Positions 17,111-26,312 of a stretch of 64,000 nt of DNA are shown piece by piece (the stretch's first letter is position 1; each line of letters opens with the position of its first letter). The position numbers and the translations under genes were made by a program. Source of the stretch: Sphingobium sp. BYY-5 (lineage in GTDB: Bacteria > Pseudomonadota > Alphaproteobacteria > Sphingomonadales > Sphingomonadaceae); NCBI RefSeq assembly GCF_022758885.1, contig NZ_JALEBH010000002.1, positions 744,001-808,000 on the forward strand, written 5' to 3'. The notes below the pieces were generated by a model. The model saw only the letters and a program-made list of their open reading frames with translations, searched no databases and had not been told where the DNA came from.

Positions 17111-17321
17111 ATTCTTCATCTTATCGGGGGGTAACCAACCTTCCAGTGATCTCGACCATGTGGTCCATTGCCTGCATCGCCAATGCTCCCGCGATTACGT
17201 CATGTTCGTGCATGGGTCGGAAATCGACGAGATATCGATTCGGAACATTCCTATGTACGGATTGACCGGCCTATGGCATTTCGCGCACATCTCGGTCGCA
17301 GAACTGATATCGGGAAATGTT

Positions 17322-18224
17322 TTGGACCGCTGGCAGGCCATCAAGATATTCGTCCGCGTGGCGGAAACCGGTGGTTTCGCCGAAGCCGCGCGGCAACTGC
17401 ATATGAGCCCGCCCGCGGTCACCCGGGCGATCTCGGCGCTTGAGGATCAGATCGGCGTGCGGCTGCTGACCAGGACGACGCGGTCGGTGAAGCTAACCGA
17501 AGCAGGCCGTGGCTATCTGGACGATTGTCGCCGCATATTGGCCGACATGGCGGATGCGGACGCAGCGGCGGCGGGGACCCATGGCAATCCCACGGGAACG
17601 CTGACCGTTACCGGATCGGTGATCTTCGGCCACATATACGTGCTGCCGATCCTGCTCGACTATCTGGATCGCTATCCGGCCGTGACCGGGCGCAGCCTGT
17701 TCGTCGATCGGCTGGTCAACATCGTCGAGGAAGGCATCGATGTCGCGGTGCGGATCGGGCACCTGCCGGATTCGGGGTTGAGCGCCATTCGTGTCGGGGC
17801 GGTGCGGCGCGTCATCTGCGGCGCGCCGGCCTATTTCGAGCAGCATGATATCCCCCGGACACCGACCGACCTTGTTCACCATCGCATCATCGCGCCGACC
17901 GGGGCATGGGCCTCACCCGAATGGCATTTCGGCCCGGAGGGCAAAAACAGTGTCACCGTTCATCCGGGGCTGTTGTGCAACACCAATGAAGCGGCCATCG
18001 TCGCTGCCGAGCAAGGCTGGGGGCTGACCCGTGTGCTGTCTTATCAGGTCGAACCGGCGCTTGCGGCCGGACGGTTGCTGACCATAATCGACGAACATAT
18101 GGAAAAGCCGCTGCCGATCCATGTCATCCATGCCGAAGGGCGTCGGGCGGCCGCCAAGGTGCGCAGTTTCGTCGATCTGGCGGTCGACCGGCTGCGGGCC
18201 AATCCGCTGTTTCAGTCAGCATGA
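17322..18224 (+). CDS. LysR-family transcriptional regulator
   Basis: 300 aa from a TTG start at 17322. That gives the family-typical opening L(M)[22 protein letters not shown], although the frame stays open about 54 codons farther upstream. The HTH is [24 protein letters not shown], then [16 protein letters not shown], then an effector-binding domain. A weak GGGAAA precedes the start. The alpha/beta hydrolase, PPOX-like and NTF2-like genes follow on the same strand and are probable targets; the 124-bp gap before them contains a long inverted repeat. Confidence 0.85.
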   Translation: MDRWQAIKIFVRVAETGGFAEAARQLHMSPPAVTRAISALEDQIGVRLLTRTTRSVKLTEAGRGYLDDCRRILADMADADAAAAGTHGNPTGTLTVTGSVIFGHIYVLPILLDYLDRYPAVTGRSLFVDRLVNIVEEGIDVAVRIGHLPDSGLSAIRVGAVRRVICGAPAYFEQHDIPRTPTDLVHHRIIAPTGAWASPEWHFGPEGKNSVTVHPGLLCNTNEAAIVAAEQGWGLTRVLSYQVEPALAAGRLLTIIDEHMEKPLPIHVIHAEGRRAAAKVRSFVDLAVDRLRANPLFQSA

Positions 18225-18230
18225 TTATAA

Positions 18231-18287
18231 TTCCACTTTCAGAAATAATGAGTTCCAGATTTCTCGAATTATCAGGAATGAGTGGAA
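18231..18287. promoter_or_regulatory. Spaced inverted repeat upstream of the hydrolase gene
   Basis: TTCCACT at 18231-18237 and AGTGGAA at 18281-18287 are inverted, 43 bp apart, in AT-rich sequence with extra TTCC and GGAA half-sites between. The arrangement suits a LysR-type regulator binding two sites before the hydrolase start at 18352. Confidence 0.35.
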
Positions 18288-18351
18288 CGATTATTTCCGC
18301 CTCCAGAAGCTGAAGCCATTGCTCAGCGCCCTCAACAGGGTGGAGGACATG

Positions 18352-19320
18352 ATGAAGAGACTAGTGATTTCGATGCTGCTGGCCACCGCCGGCATTGCTT
18401 CCACGGCCAACGCGATCGCCGCGCCCGCCAACCCCACCGCACAGGCTGCGCCCGCCACAATCCATTATCGTGACGCCACGATCTATGGCGTGAAGATGTT
18501 CTATCGCGAGGCGGGGCCCGCCGACGGCCCGGTGGTGCTGCTGCTCCACGGCTTTCCGACATCGTCGCACATGTTCCGCAATCTGATCCCGCTGCTCGCC
18601 GACCGCTATCATGTGATCGCCCCGGACTATCCGGGTTTCGGCCAGAGCGATGCTCCCGATCATCGGCAGTTCAACCACAGCTTCGCCCATTATGCCGACA
18701 TGGTCGATGCCCTGATGGGCAAGATCGGGGCCGAGCGCTATGCCATGTATGTCATGGATTATGGCGCTCCGGTCGGCTACCGGCTGGCACTCAAGCATCC
18801 CGAGCGGGTCAGCGGCCTCATCGTCCAGAACGGTAATGCCTATGAGGAAGGGCTCGGTGCCTTTTGGGATCCAATCAAGGTCTATTGGAAGAGCGGGTCG
18901 GCAAAGGACCGGGAGGCGCAGGGCTGGCTTGTCGGCCTCGACGCCACCAAGTTCCAATATACCGATGGCGTGCGGGACGTGTCGCGCATCAGCCCCGACA
19001 ACTGGGTCCAGGACCAGGCGCTGCTCGACCGGCCGGGCAACAAGGATATCCAGCTCGACCTGTTTTACGACTATCGCACCAATGTACCGCTCTATCCGGC
19101 GTTCCAGGCTTTCTTCCGCGAACGCAAGCCGCCGACGCTGATCCTCTGGGGCAAGAATGACAAGATCTTCCCCGAGCCCGGCGCGTATCCCTATCGGCGT
19201 GACCTGCCCGACGCGGAGATGCATATTCTCGACACCGGCCATTTCGCCCTGGAAGACAGACTGGACGAGATGGCACCGCTGATCCGCGACTTCTTGGATC
19301 GCAAGGTGGCAGTGCGCTGA
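18352..19320 (+). CDS. Exported alpha/beta hydrolase (epoxide hydrolase/haloalkane dehalogenase-like)
   Basis: 322 aa from the ATG at 18352, which is spaced 5 bases after GGAGG (an ATG three bases earlier is too close). A signal peptide covers residues 1-24 or so ([18 protein letters not shown]). Oxyanion loop [17 protein letters not shown], nucleophile region [14 protein letters not shown] with Asp in the elbow position, cap domain, then [10 protein letters not shown] for the acid and DTGHFALED for the His. An Asp nucleophile points to the epoxide hydrolase/dehalogenase branch. It follows LysR and is probably periplasmic; substrate unknown. Confidence 0.85.
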   Translation: MKRLVISMLLATAGIASTANAIAAPANPTAQAAPATIHYRDATIYGVKMFYREAGPADGPVVLLLHGFPTSSHMFRNLIPLLADRYHVIAPDYPGFGQSDAPDHRQFNHSFAHYADMVDALMGKIGAERYAMYVMDYGAPVGYRLALKHPERVSGLIVQNGNAYEEGLGAFWDPIKVYWKSGSAKDREAQGWLVGLDATKFQYTDGVRDVSRISPDNWVQDQALLDRPGNKDIQLDLFYDYRTNVPLYPAFQAFFRERKPPTLILWGKNDKIFPEPGAYPYRRDLPDAEMHILDTGHFALEDRLDEMAPLIRDFLDRKVAVR

Positions 19321-19325
19321 ACGCC

Positions 19326-19360
19326 GGTCCGGGATCATCCTTCGAGGATGGTCCCGGACC
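19326..19360 (+). terminator. Perfect long hairpin with TTCG loop
   Basis: GGTCCGGGA-T-CATCC, loop TTCG with flanking pairs, GGATG-G-TCCCGGACC form a 35-base hairpin with one T/G pair, six bases after the hydrolase stop and 23 before the next start. No T-run follows, so it is more likely an mRNA-stabilising or partial-termination structure than a classic terminator. Confidence 0.55.
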
Positions 19361-19383
19361 CGACGGATGATGGGAAATAGACC

Positions 19384-20013
19384 ATGTCCCACGGTTTTTT
19401 GGATATCGCGATGACGCCGAGCGTGCGCGCGGCGCAGGCTGAGATGGGCGCGGACGCCCAATGGGCGACGTTGAGCGGCAATCGCGCCTTTGATCGCTTC
19501 ACCGCGAATGAGGCCAATTTCCTGGCGGCGAGGGACAGTTTCTACATGGCGAGCGTATCGGAAGAGGGCTGGCCCTATGTCCAGCATCGCGGTGGGCCAG
19601 CGGGCTTCCTCAAGATGGTCGATGACAGGACACTGGCCTTTGCTGATTATCGCGGCAATCGCCAATATATCAGCACCGGCAATCTGGCCGCGAACGATCG
19701 CGCTTGCCTGATCCTGATGGATTATCCCCGGCGCGCCAGGCTGAAGATCTACGCTCATGTCGAGAAGCTGGCACTCGATGCCGATCCTGTGCTCTCTGAT
19801 CTTGTCATGGACAAGGATTACAAGGCGCGCGCCGAGCGCATCTTCCGGCTGCGGCTGGCGGCGTTCGACTGGAACTGCCCGCAGCATATCACGCCGCGCT
19901 TCACGGAGCGCGAGATCGAACAGGCTGTTCGGCCGCTGCACGCGCGATTGGCAGAGCTGGAAGCTGAGAACAGGGCGATGCAGGATCGCCTTGCCAAATT
20001 GGGAGACATATGA
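19384..20013 (+). CDS. Pyridoxamine 5'-phosphate oxidase-family flavoprotein
   Basis: 209 aa with the split-barrel FMN-binding fold of PPOX-like proteins: [50 protein letters not shown] in the middle, then an Arg-rich strand and a coiled C-terminal helix ([22 protein letters not shown], residues about 180-205). Probably binds FMN or a similar cofactor in the cytoplasm. The stop overlaps the start of the next gene by four bases, so the two are translationally coupled. Confidence 0.85.
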   Translation: MSHGFLDIAMTPSVRAAQAEMGADAQWATLSGNRAFDRFTANEANFLAARDSFYMASVSEEGWPYVQHRGGPAGFLKMVDDRTLAFADYRGNRQYISTGNLAANDRACLILMDYPRRARLKIYAHVEKLALDADPVLSDLVMDKDYKARAERIFRLRLAAFDWNCPQHITPRFTEREIEQAVRPLHARLAELEAENRAMQDRLAKLGDI

Positions 20014-20483
20014 TGGAAAGCCTGAGGCCGCCCCCGCCGCCCTTCACCCTGGACAGCGCGATCGAGAAGGTGCGCCTGGCCGAGGATGGATGGAACAGCC
20101 GCGATCCGGCGAAGGTCGCCCTGGCCTATACGCCGCTGAGCCAGTGGCGGAATCGGGCCGAGTTCATCGAAGGCCGTTCCGCGATCATCGCCTTCCTGAC
20201 CCGTAAATGGCAGCGCGAACTGGATTATCGGCTGATCAAGGAATTATGGGCCTTTCGCGACAACCGCATTGCGGTGCGTTTTGCCTATGAGTGGCATGAC
20301 GACAGCGGCAACTGGTTCCGATCCTATGGCAACGAGAATTGGGAGTTTGACGAAAGCGGCCTGATGAGCCGGCGCCTCGCCTGTATCAACGATGCGCCGA
20401 TCAGCGCGGCGGAGCGGAAATTCCACTGGACGCAGGGGCGCCGGCCCGACGATCATCCGGAACTGAGTGAACTCGGGCTATAG
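20010..20483 (+). CDS. NTF2-like protein, DUF1348 family
   Basis: 157 aa of usual DUF1348 length. Family features include [81 protein letters not shown] and the late WTQGRRP. The fold is a cone-shaped alpha+beta barrel seen in SnoaL and ketosteroid-isomerase relatives. Its enzymatic role is not known. It is coupled by ATGA overlap to the PPOX-like gene and belongs to the hydrolase operon. Confidence 0.85.
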   Translation: MMESLRPPPPPFTLDSAIEKVRLAEDGWNSRDPAKVALAYTPLSQWRNRAEFIEGRSAIIAFLTRKWQRELDYRLIKELWAFRDNRIAVRFAYEWHDDSGNWFRSYGNENWEFDESGLMSRRLACINDAPISAAERKFHWTQGRRPDDHPELSELGL

Positions 20484-20624
20484 ATAGCAATCTACGGCGG
20501 AACTTTCCTGCCGGAAGCAGTCCTTCTGCTGCTGAGAGGAAGGTTTAAGCAGTTTAGCGACCGCAATTGGTCCAGACTGTCCTCTTGTCTTATGACTTTC
20601 TCGCCTGCTTTGGCATCATGAGAT

Positions 20625-20656
20625 GCCCGATCCGGGGTGGCCACCGCAGATCGGGC
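20625..20656. other. Inverted repeat between convergent genes
   Basis: GCCCGATC and GATCGGGC pair around a 16-base centre that itself contains the palindrome GGTGGCCACC. It lies in the 362-bp space between the DUF1348 gene and the convergent LysR gene and may act as a bidirectional stop, though no T-run is present. Nothing else is evident in that space. Confidence 0.4.
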
Positions 20657-20845
20657 GGAAGGGGTTGGATCGAAGTTGTCTCGGTCGTGGAGGACCGTCG
20701 ATTAGTGTGATCACCCCTTTCTTTTCCAACAGGCCTAGACGGAAACCAGGGCTTCGGGGGCGGAAGCGGTATGGGCAATGACGCGCCCCTTTTCGCGCCT
20801 GTCGAGCAGAGTGGACATCGCAAATGCCCAAGAGAGCGATCGAGG

Positions 20846-21715
20846 TCACATAAGTTTTGCGGACAGGAATTCTATGAAGCGCTGGGTCTTGGCTGGAATA
20901 AGTCGCGTTTCGGTGACGGCATAGATGTTGACTGCCGATCCCTGCCAATCGGGCAGGATGCGCCGGAGCCGGCCCTCGGCCAGGTCATGGGCGACGATCT
21001 TCTCGGGCAGCAGCGCGATCCCCTGATGATTGACCGCGAGCGCGCTGATCATCCCGACGCTGTTGAGTGTGAAACGGCCGCTAACGCCGACATCGATGGT
21101 CTCGATGCCCCGGTGCAGGGGCCAACTCGAGCTTCGCGGCATACAGATACATTCATGCGCCGCCAGATCCGCCGGTGTGGCGGGCTCGCCTGACGCTTCG
21201 ATATAGTCAGGGGAGGCATAGAGGTGGCGCGAATGCCGCCCGATCAGGCGCGCGATCAGGCCGGAATCCTCGAGCTTGCCGATGCGGATCGCCACATCGA
21301 AAGGCTCCGTCACCAGATCGACGCGGCGCGGGGTCAGGTCGAATTCGAACGTGATGCCGGGATAGTGCCGCGCGAAATCGGCGATGATTGGCGTGAGGTA
21401 AAGGGTGGCCAGATCGACCGGGAGCGAAACGCGCAGGACACCGCTCGGCTGCTCCAGCATCGCGCCGAGCTGCTCATGCGCGAGCCGGGCCTCGTCGACG
21501 ATACGCTTGCTCCGTTCATAATAGAGCTGGCCGGCCTCGGTGAGCTCGATCTTGCGCGTCGTGCGATGCAGCAGTCTCAGGCCGATGGCCTTCTCCAGCG
21601 CGCTGATACGCCGCGATAGCGTGGAGTTTGGCACGCCGAGAGCCTCTGCGGCTTTTCGAAAGCTCCTGGCTCGAGCGACCTCCACGAACAGCGCCATGTC
21701 ATTCAGATGGTTCAC
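20846..21715 (-). CDS. LysR-family transcriptional regulator
   Basis: 289 aa: HTH in ARSFRKAAEALGVPNSTLSRRISALEKAIGLRLLHRTTRKIELTEAG, then the effector domain with the PGITFEFDLTPRRVDLVTEPFDVAIRIG pattern of the DsdC/AaeR-like clade that often controls redox enzymes. It is divergent from the Old Yellow Enzyme gene with 95 bp between starts. That space contains a 12-bp palindrome next to its own start, so autoregulation plus activation of the reductase is the likely role. Confidence 0.9.
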   Translation of the reverse strand: MNHLNDMALFVEVARARSFRKAAEALGVPNSTLSRRISALEKAIGLRLLHRTTRKIELTEAGQLYYERSKRIVDEARLAHEQLGAMLEQPSGVLRVSLPVDLATLYLTPIIADFARHYPGITFEFDLTPRRVDLVTEPFDVAIRIGKLEDSGLIARLIGRHSRHLYASPDYIEASGEPATPADLAAHECICMPRSSSWPLHRGIETIDVGVSGRFTLNSVGMISALAVNHQGIALLPEKIVAHDLAEGRLRRILPDWQGSAVNIYAVTETRLIPAKTQRFIEFLSAKLM

Positions 21716-21723
21716 GCAATTGA

Positions 21724-21735
21724 TCCATTAATGGA
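21724..21735. promoter_or_regulatory. 12-bp palindrome, candidate LysR site
   Basis: TCCATTAATGGA is exactly palindromic and lies 9 bp before the LysR start, within the divergent promoter region shared with the Old Yellow Enzyme gene. An imperfect relative (GGATAAATCC-like and GGATAATG) lies farther toward the reductase. Confidence 0.4.
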
Positions 21736-21810
21736 ATACTTATTTCAACTATACGGGATTTATCCTGAAATCGGAATAATGGATAATGTTCCCACAAATG
21801 GAGAATCCAA

Positions 21811-22872
21811 ATGAATCCAATATTCACACCAGTTCGTGTCGGCCGCTACACGCTTCCCAACCGCCTCGTCATGGCACCGATGACCCGCAGCCGTGCCGCT
21901 TTCGACGGTACGCCCGGCGAGCTAGCCATCCAATATTATGCCCAGCGCGCCAGTCTCGGCCTGATTGTCACCGAAGGCACTCAGCCCTCCGATGACGGAC
22001 AGGGCTACCTGACGACCCCGGGCATCTACACGCCCGCACATGTCGTCGGCTGGCGGAAGATCACCTCCGCCGTACACGACAAAGGCGGCCGCATCTTCGT
22101 CCAACTCATGCATGCCGGGCGCATGTCGCATCCCGACAACACGCCGCATCACCGCCAGAGCGTCGCACCATCCGCGATCATGCCAGGAACCGGTATGTTC
22201 ACCATGACGGGGATGCAGAACATTCCCGCGCCGCGTGCGCTGGCGACCGATGAAATGCGTCAGACCGTCGCCGATTTCCGCCATGCGGCCCGCTCGGCGA
22301 TCGAGGCAGGTGCCGATGGCGTCGAAATCCACGGCGCAAATGCCTACCTGGTCCAGCAGTTCTTCGCGCCGAGCGCCAATACGCGCACGGACGAATATGG
22401 CGGTTCGATCGAGAACCGCGCCCGCTTCGCCATCGAGGTAGCTTCAGCGATCGCCGAGGAGATCGGTGCGGACCGCACCGCGATCCGCCTGTCCCCCGGC
22501 ACAAAGATATGGGGGATCGATGAAGGCGCCGAAGGACCAGATCTCTATCGCTATCTCGTCGCCGAACTCGACAAGCTCGGGCTTGCCTACCTGCACATCA
22601 TGCACCAAGGCAATGAGCCGCTGCTCGCCGACATCCGCGAGCTCTGGCATCAATCATTGATCCTCAACCGTCCGGGTCGTCCGCGTGACCAGATCGGCAC
22701 CGACGTGGCGTCGAGGCTCGCCGATTTGGAAGCCTATGGCCAAATCGTCCTGGCCAATCCTGACTTCGTAGCACGACTGAAGACGAATGCCGCGATGAAC
22801 GAGGCAGATCTCAAAACTTACTACGGCGGCGCAGCAGAGGGCTACACCGATTATCCTGCCCTGAACCCCTGA
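21811..22872 (+). CDS. Alkene reductase, Old Yellow Enzyme family
   Basis: 353 aa, full length for OYE/NemA-type flavoproteins. FMN/substrate-binding signatures are visible: LPNRLVMAPMTRSRA near 17-31, IFVQLMHAGRMSH near 95, DGVEIHGANAYLVQQFF near 170-185 with the His/Asn pair, and TDEYGGSIENRARF around 192-205. It reduces activated C=C bonds or nitro groups with NADPH. GGAG lies 6 to 9 bases before the ATG. It is divergent from LysR and followed after 27 bp by the quinone oxidoreductase-like gene. Confidence 0.92.
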   Translation: MNPIFTPVRVGRYTLPNRLVMAPMTRSRAAFDGTPGELAIQYYAQRASLGLIVTEGTQPSDDGQGYLTTPGIYTPAHVVGWRKITSAVHDKGGRIFVQLMHAGRMSHPDNTPHHRQSVAPSAIMPGTGMFTMTGMQNIPAPRALATDEMRQTVADFRHAARSAIEAGADGVEIHGANAYLVQQFFAPSANTRTDEYGGSIENRARFAIEVASAIAEEIGADRTAIRLSPGTKIWGIDEGAEGPDLYRYLVAELDKLGLAYLHIMHQGNEPLLADIRELWHQSLILNRPGRPRDQIGTDVASRLADLEAYGQIVLANPDFVARLKTNAAMNEADLKTYYGGAAEGYTDYPALNP

Positions 22873-22899
22873 ACCGATATCATGACCGGAGATTAGATA

Positions 22900-23862
22900 A
22901 TGGCTCAATCACCGCAACCTCCGAAACCGCCATTGCAAGGCCGGGCTTTGCGTCTGCACGCCTATGGCGGCACTGGCAGCTTAAAAGTCGATACGGTTTA
23001 TGCCTCCGAGCCGGGGCCGGATCAGGTTCTGGTCCAGGTCAAAGCCGCTGGCATCAACGGAATGGATTGGAAAATCCGTGAAGGCTATTTACGTGAAAAG
23101 TTCAATTTGGTGTTGCCCGCCGCCCTTGGCATCGAAATGTCGGGCGTCGTGCTTAAGGTCGGCTCGAACGTCAAAGACGTGAGCGTGGGAGAACGGGTCA
23201 TGGCTGCGCTCGGTGGCCTCGGCGCTTATGCCGACCATTTGGTGATAAACGCCGAAAAGCTCATCAAGACACCTGCAAACTTGTCAGACATTGACGCCGC
23301 AGCGGTGCCGGTGGCGGCGATGACGGCATGGCAAGTCCTCCATGTCGCCGCATTCGACCTTCGGGGGAAACGGGTGCTCATCCACGGCGCGGCTGGTGGG
23401 GTAGGCAGCTTCGCGGTTCAATTCGCCAAGGCGGCAGGTGCGACCGTTTATGCCACGGCCTCGACAAAGAGCGTGGCTCATGTCCAGGCCCTCGGTGCTG
23501 ACGAGGTGATCGATTACCAAAAGCAGAAGTTTGAGCTTGTTGCGAGCAACATCGATCTCGTTGCCGATCTCGTTGGCGGTCCGGTCGTAGACAAGTCGTG
23601 GGCTATCCTGTCGCACAATGGTATCTTGGTGAGTATCGCTGCAACAGACGTGGTTGCCCGGGCACCGGAAGGCCGCCGGGGCGTTTGGTTCTCGGTCAAG
23701 CCTGACACGGCTCGGTTGGCCGTCATCGCTCAACAAGTCGCCGATGGCTCTCTACGCGCAATGATCGCCCAAGTCGTTGCCTTCGAGGATCTGGCAGAGG
23801 CTATCGAGTGCAACCGTACCGGTCATGCCCCCGGAAAGACCGTTGCAGACTTCACCCGCTAA
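22900..23862 (+). CDS. NADPH:quinone oxidoreductase-like MDR protein
   Basis: 320 aa of the zinc-free medium-chain dehydrogenase group. It has an N-terminal GroES-like domain (VQVKAAGINGMDWKIREGYL), with PAALGIEMSGVVLKVGSNVKDVSVGERV in the middle. The Rossmann NADPH site is VLIHGAAGGVGSFAVQFAKAAGATVYAT near 163-190. The structural and catalytic zinc ligands of alcohol dehydrogenases are absent. It is on the same strand as the alkene reductase and probably in its operon, suggesting a response to electrophilic enones or quinones. A T-run right after the stop may help termination. Confidence 0.9.
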   Translation: MAQSPQPPKPPLQGRALRLHAYGGTGSLKVDTVYASEPGPDQVLVQVKAAGINGMDWKIREGYLREKFNLVLPAALGIEMSGVVLKVGSNVKDVSVGERVMAALGGLGAYADHLVINAEKLIKTPANLSDIDAAAVPVAAMTAWQVLHVAAFDLRGKRVLIHGAAGGVGSFAVQFAKAAGATVYATASTKSVAHVQALGADEVIDYQKQKFELVASNIDLVADLVGGPVVDKSWAILSHNGILVSIAATDVVARAPEGRRGVWFSVKPDTARLAVIAQQVADGSLRAMIAQVVAFEDLAEAIECNRTGHAPGKTVADFTR

Positions 23863-24146
23863 TTTTTTTGGCTGCTGTCTGCACACGGAATTTCTCGCGA
23901 CCACTTGTAGGTAATTGGAAGCCAGGCGCCACGGTTACATATGAAAACCCATTAACGGAGGAATCGTCATGTGAGGCAGGGCAGAAGTCTGCCCCCGATC
24001 AACCGCCAGATTATCGATTTTGTGCTTGCAACGCGGGAGCCATCCACAAAGGTCATTCAGCCTGTCCGGCAACACGCTCTTTGCGCCCTTGCGAGGAGAT
24101 ATGTTTGCGCTATCAACGTCGGAACAATAATCGGGAGGAGACCAAT
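23863..24146. other. Intergenic stretch without a recognisable gene
   Basis: 284 bp between the quinone oxidoreductase and the Gfo/Idh/MocA gene. The reading frame of the latter runs through it by chance, but codons look non-coding and no ribosome site occurs before 24132. I see no element beyond T-rich sequence after the first stop. Confidence 0.5.
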
Positions 24147-25469
24147 ATGACCGCCAGCTTCGATCGCCGCACCCTCCTCGTTGGTGGCCTCGCCGCCTCA
24201 GCTACCCTGACGCCCCTCAGCGAGGCCTTCGCCCAGCGCCGCCGCGTGTCCGCCAACGACAAGGTCCAGGTGGGCCTGATCGGCTGCAAAGGCATGGGGT
24301 GGGCGAACCTCACGGCGATGACCAAGGGGGCCGACGTCACGCCCATCGCTCTCTGCGACGTGGATGCCAGGGTCCTCGCCGACCGCGGCGGCGAGTTGCA
24401 GAAAGCCTCCGGCCGCACGCCGCGGCTTTACGACGACTACCGCCGAATGCTGGATGACAAGTCGGTGGACGCGGTGATCATCGCCACCCCCGACCATTGG
24501 CACGCACTCCAGCTCACCGACACCATGTCGGCGGGCAAGGACGCCTATTGCGAAAAACCACTCGGCAACTCGATCGCCGAATGTCGCGCTATGGTCGTCG
24601 CCAAGGAGCGCCACAACCGTGTGGTCCAAGTCGGCCAGTGGCAGCGCAGCAACCAGCACTGGGCTGATGCCATTGCCCATGTCCATTCCGGCGGCATCGG
24701 CCGGGTGCGGAAGGTCAAGGCCTGGGCCTACCAGGGCTGGATGAAGAACATTGCTCCCCAGCCGGACCAGCCGCCGCCTCCGGACGTCAATTATGACCGC
24801 TGGCTCGGCCCGGCGCAACAACGCGCCTTCAACCCCAACCGCTTCCACTTCAACTGGCGCTGGTACTGGGACTATGCGGGCGGCCTGATGACCGACTGGG
24901 GCGTCCACCTGATGGACATCGCCCTGCTGGGCATGAAAGCCCAGACGCCGAACTCCGTCAGCGCGCTGGGCGGCGCCTATGGGTATCCGGGTTCGGCCAT
25001 GGAGACCCCGGACACCCAGACCGCCATCTTCGACTTCGGCAATTATTCGGTGGAATGGGAACATGCGGTCGGCATCAGTCGCGGTCCCTTTGGCGGCCAT
25101 GACCATGGCGTGGCCTTCGTTGGCGAGACCGGGACGCTGGTGGTGGACCGCAGCAAATGGTGGGTCTCGCCGGAGATGAGCGACGGCAAGGCCCTGACCC
25201 AGGAAATTCCTGTCATCCCAGCTAGGGACAACGGGCTTGATCTGCATACGGCGGACTTCATCGCCTGTGTGAAGGACCGCGCACGCTCGCCAGCATGTCC
25301 CATCGAGTCGGCCGCCAACACGGCCATCGTCTGTCAGATGGGCAACATCGCCTGGCGCACCGGCCGCAAAGTCCATTGGGATGCAGCGGCGAGCCAGTTT
25401 AAGGATGACGTCGAAGCAAACGCCCTAAGCACTCCCCGCTACCGCGCACCTTATCGCCTGCCGGCGTAA
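24147..25469 (+). CDS. Exported Gfo/Idh/MocA-family oxidoreductase
   Basis: 440 aa from the ATG at 24147, preceded by GGGAGGAG. The N-terminus is a Tat signal (DRRTLLVGGLAASATLTPLSEAFA) typical of sphingomonad and Bacteroidetes-type exported Gfo/Idh proteins. The NAD(P)-binding Rossmann motif VGLIGCKGMGWANL follows, then DAVIIATPDHWHALQ and the conserved CEKPLGNSIAECRAM near 150. The second domain has HLMDIALLG with the family His. It probably oxidises or transforms a sugar derivative in the periplasm; the substrate is unknown. Confidence 0.9.
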   Translation: MTASFDRRTLLVGGLAASATLTPLSEAFAQRRRVSANDKVQVGLIGCKGMGWANLTAMTKGADVTPIALCDVDARVLADRGGELQKASGRTPRLYDDYRRMLDDKSVDAVIIATPDHWHALQLTDTMSAGKDAYCEKPLGNSIAECRAMVVAKERHNRVVQVGQWQRSNQHWADAIAHVHSGGIGRVRKVKAWAYQGWMKNIAPQPDQPPPPDVNYDRWLGPAQQRAFNPNRFHFNWRWYWDYAGGLMTDWGVHLMDIALLGMKAQTPNSVSALGGAYGYPGSAMETPDTQTAIFDFGNYSVEWEHAVGISRGPFGGHDHGVAFVGETGTLVVDRSKWWVSPEMSDGKALTQEIPVIPARDNGLDLHTADFIACVKDRARSPACPIESAANTAIVCQMGNIAWRTGRKVHWDAAASQFKDDVEANALSTPRYRAPYRLPA

Positions 25470-25707
25470 GCGGCGTGAACGGATGCGGTCGTCTTGCGGT
25501 GGGTAAAGCAAGCATTTCGCTATCGTATGCCGGGTGCATGGTCGTCTACGCGGCCGACAGAGGTCGCCGCATGATGGAGCTAGGCGGGAGGAGCCTTCCA
25601 ATGCGGATGACGCACTATGCTGGATCCAGCGCAGCCCCATACCACGGAATGGCTCGGCCCACGCCCCGGCAGGGACGTAGCTAAGCGTTCAAAGCGAACG
25701 CTATTCT

Positions 25708-26295
25708 TTAGGCGGCAGGAGCGGGAGCACCTGCTGCCCGATCAAAAAGTTCTCCGGATTTTACCATGGCGTGCATGGTAACAGAGAGTTTGCGCGCCAA
25801 GGCGACGGCAGCTCTTTTGAACCCAATGCGCTTCCTCAGTTTTAAACCCCATGTCCGCAAGCTGCTTTCTGCCGAACTGCGGGTCAGGATGACGGTCGCA
25901 GCTTCGTACAGAAGACCGCGAAGATGATTGGCACCTCGGCGAGATATACCACCTCCATAATCGACTTCCCCTGATTGGTAACGGCGCGTAGTTAAACCAA
26001 GCCATGCTCCAACTGAACGTGACTGTCCGAAGTTAGCCGGATCTTCGATTGCGGTAGTGAACGAGGTAGCGGTGATCGCGCCGACGCCAGGGATTGACAT
26101 AAGAATTTAGCACGCCTGGCTTCGGCGTGCGCCAGTGACCAGCTGCCCTTCAAACTCGGATGTGCGTGAGCGAACACTGTGCCGCACTTCCAGAAGAGGA
26201 AGCACAATGCTATCTTGATCGATCATAAGTTCACGAACATGTTTTTCAAATGTGCTTCCCTTTCCTGGAGGAACAACCAGGCCGAAAGTCTTCAA
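25708..26295 (-). pseudogene. IS110-family transposase fragment, frameshifted
   Basis: Two minus-strand pieces in different frames. The distal piece (26295-26107) reads FGLVVPPGKGSTFEKHVRELM from the middle of an IS110 protein. The proximal piece (26100-25708) gives the C-terminal IS116/IS110 domain: SIPGVGAITATSFTTAIEDPANFGQSRSVGAWLGLTTRRYQSGE and RRGANHLRGLLYEAA. The N-terminal DEDD domain is missing beyond 26300. The 238 bp between 25470 and 25707 hold no gene that I can support. Confidence 0.8.
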
Positions 26296-26312
26296 CCGAG
26301 CATGGCAACCTT

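Noticed and set aside
18361..19941. 526-codon minus-strand ORF opposite the hydrolase and PPOX genes
   Set aside because: It is an antisense shadow of two well-supported plus-strand genes in high-GC DNA; no motifs and no ribosome site.
23863..24146. N-terminal extension of the Gfo/Idh/MocA protein back to 23808
   Set aside because: The Tat signal and GGGAGGAG ribosome site at 24147 fix the start; the earlier part overlaps the previous gene in another frame.
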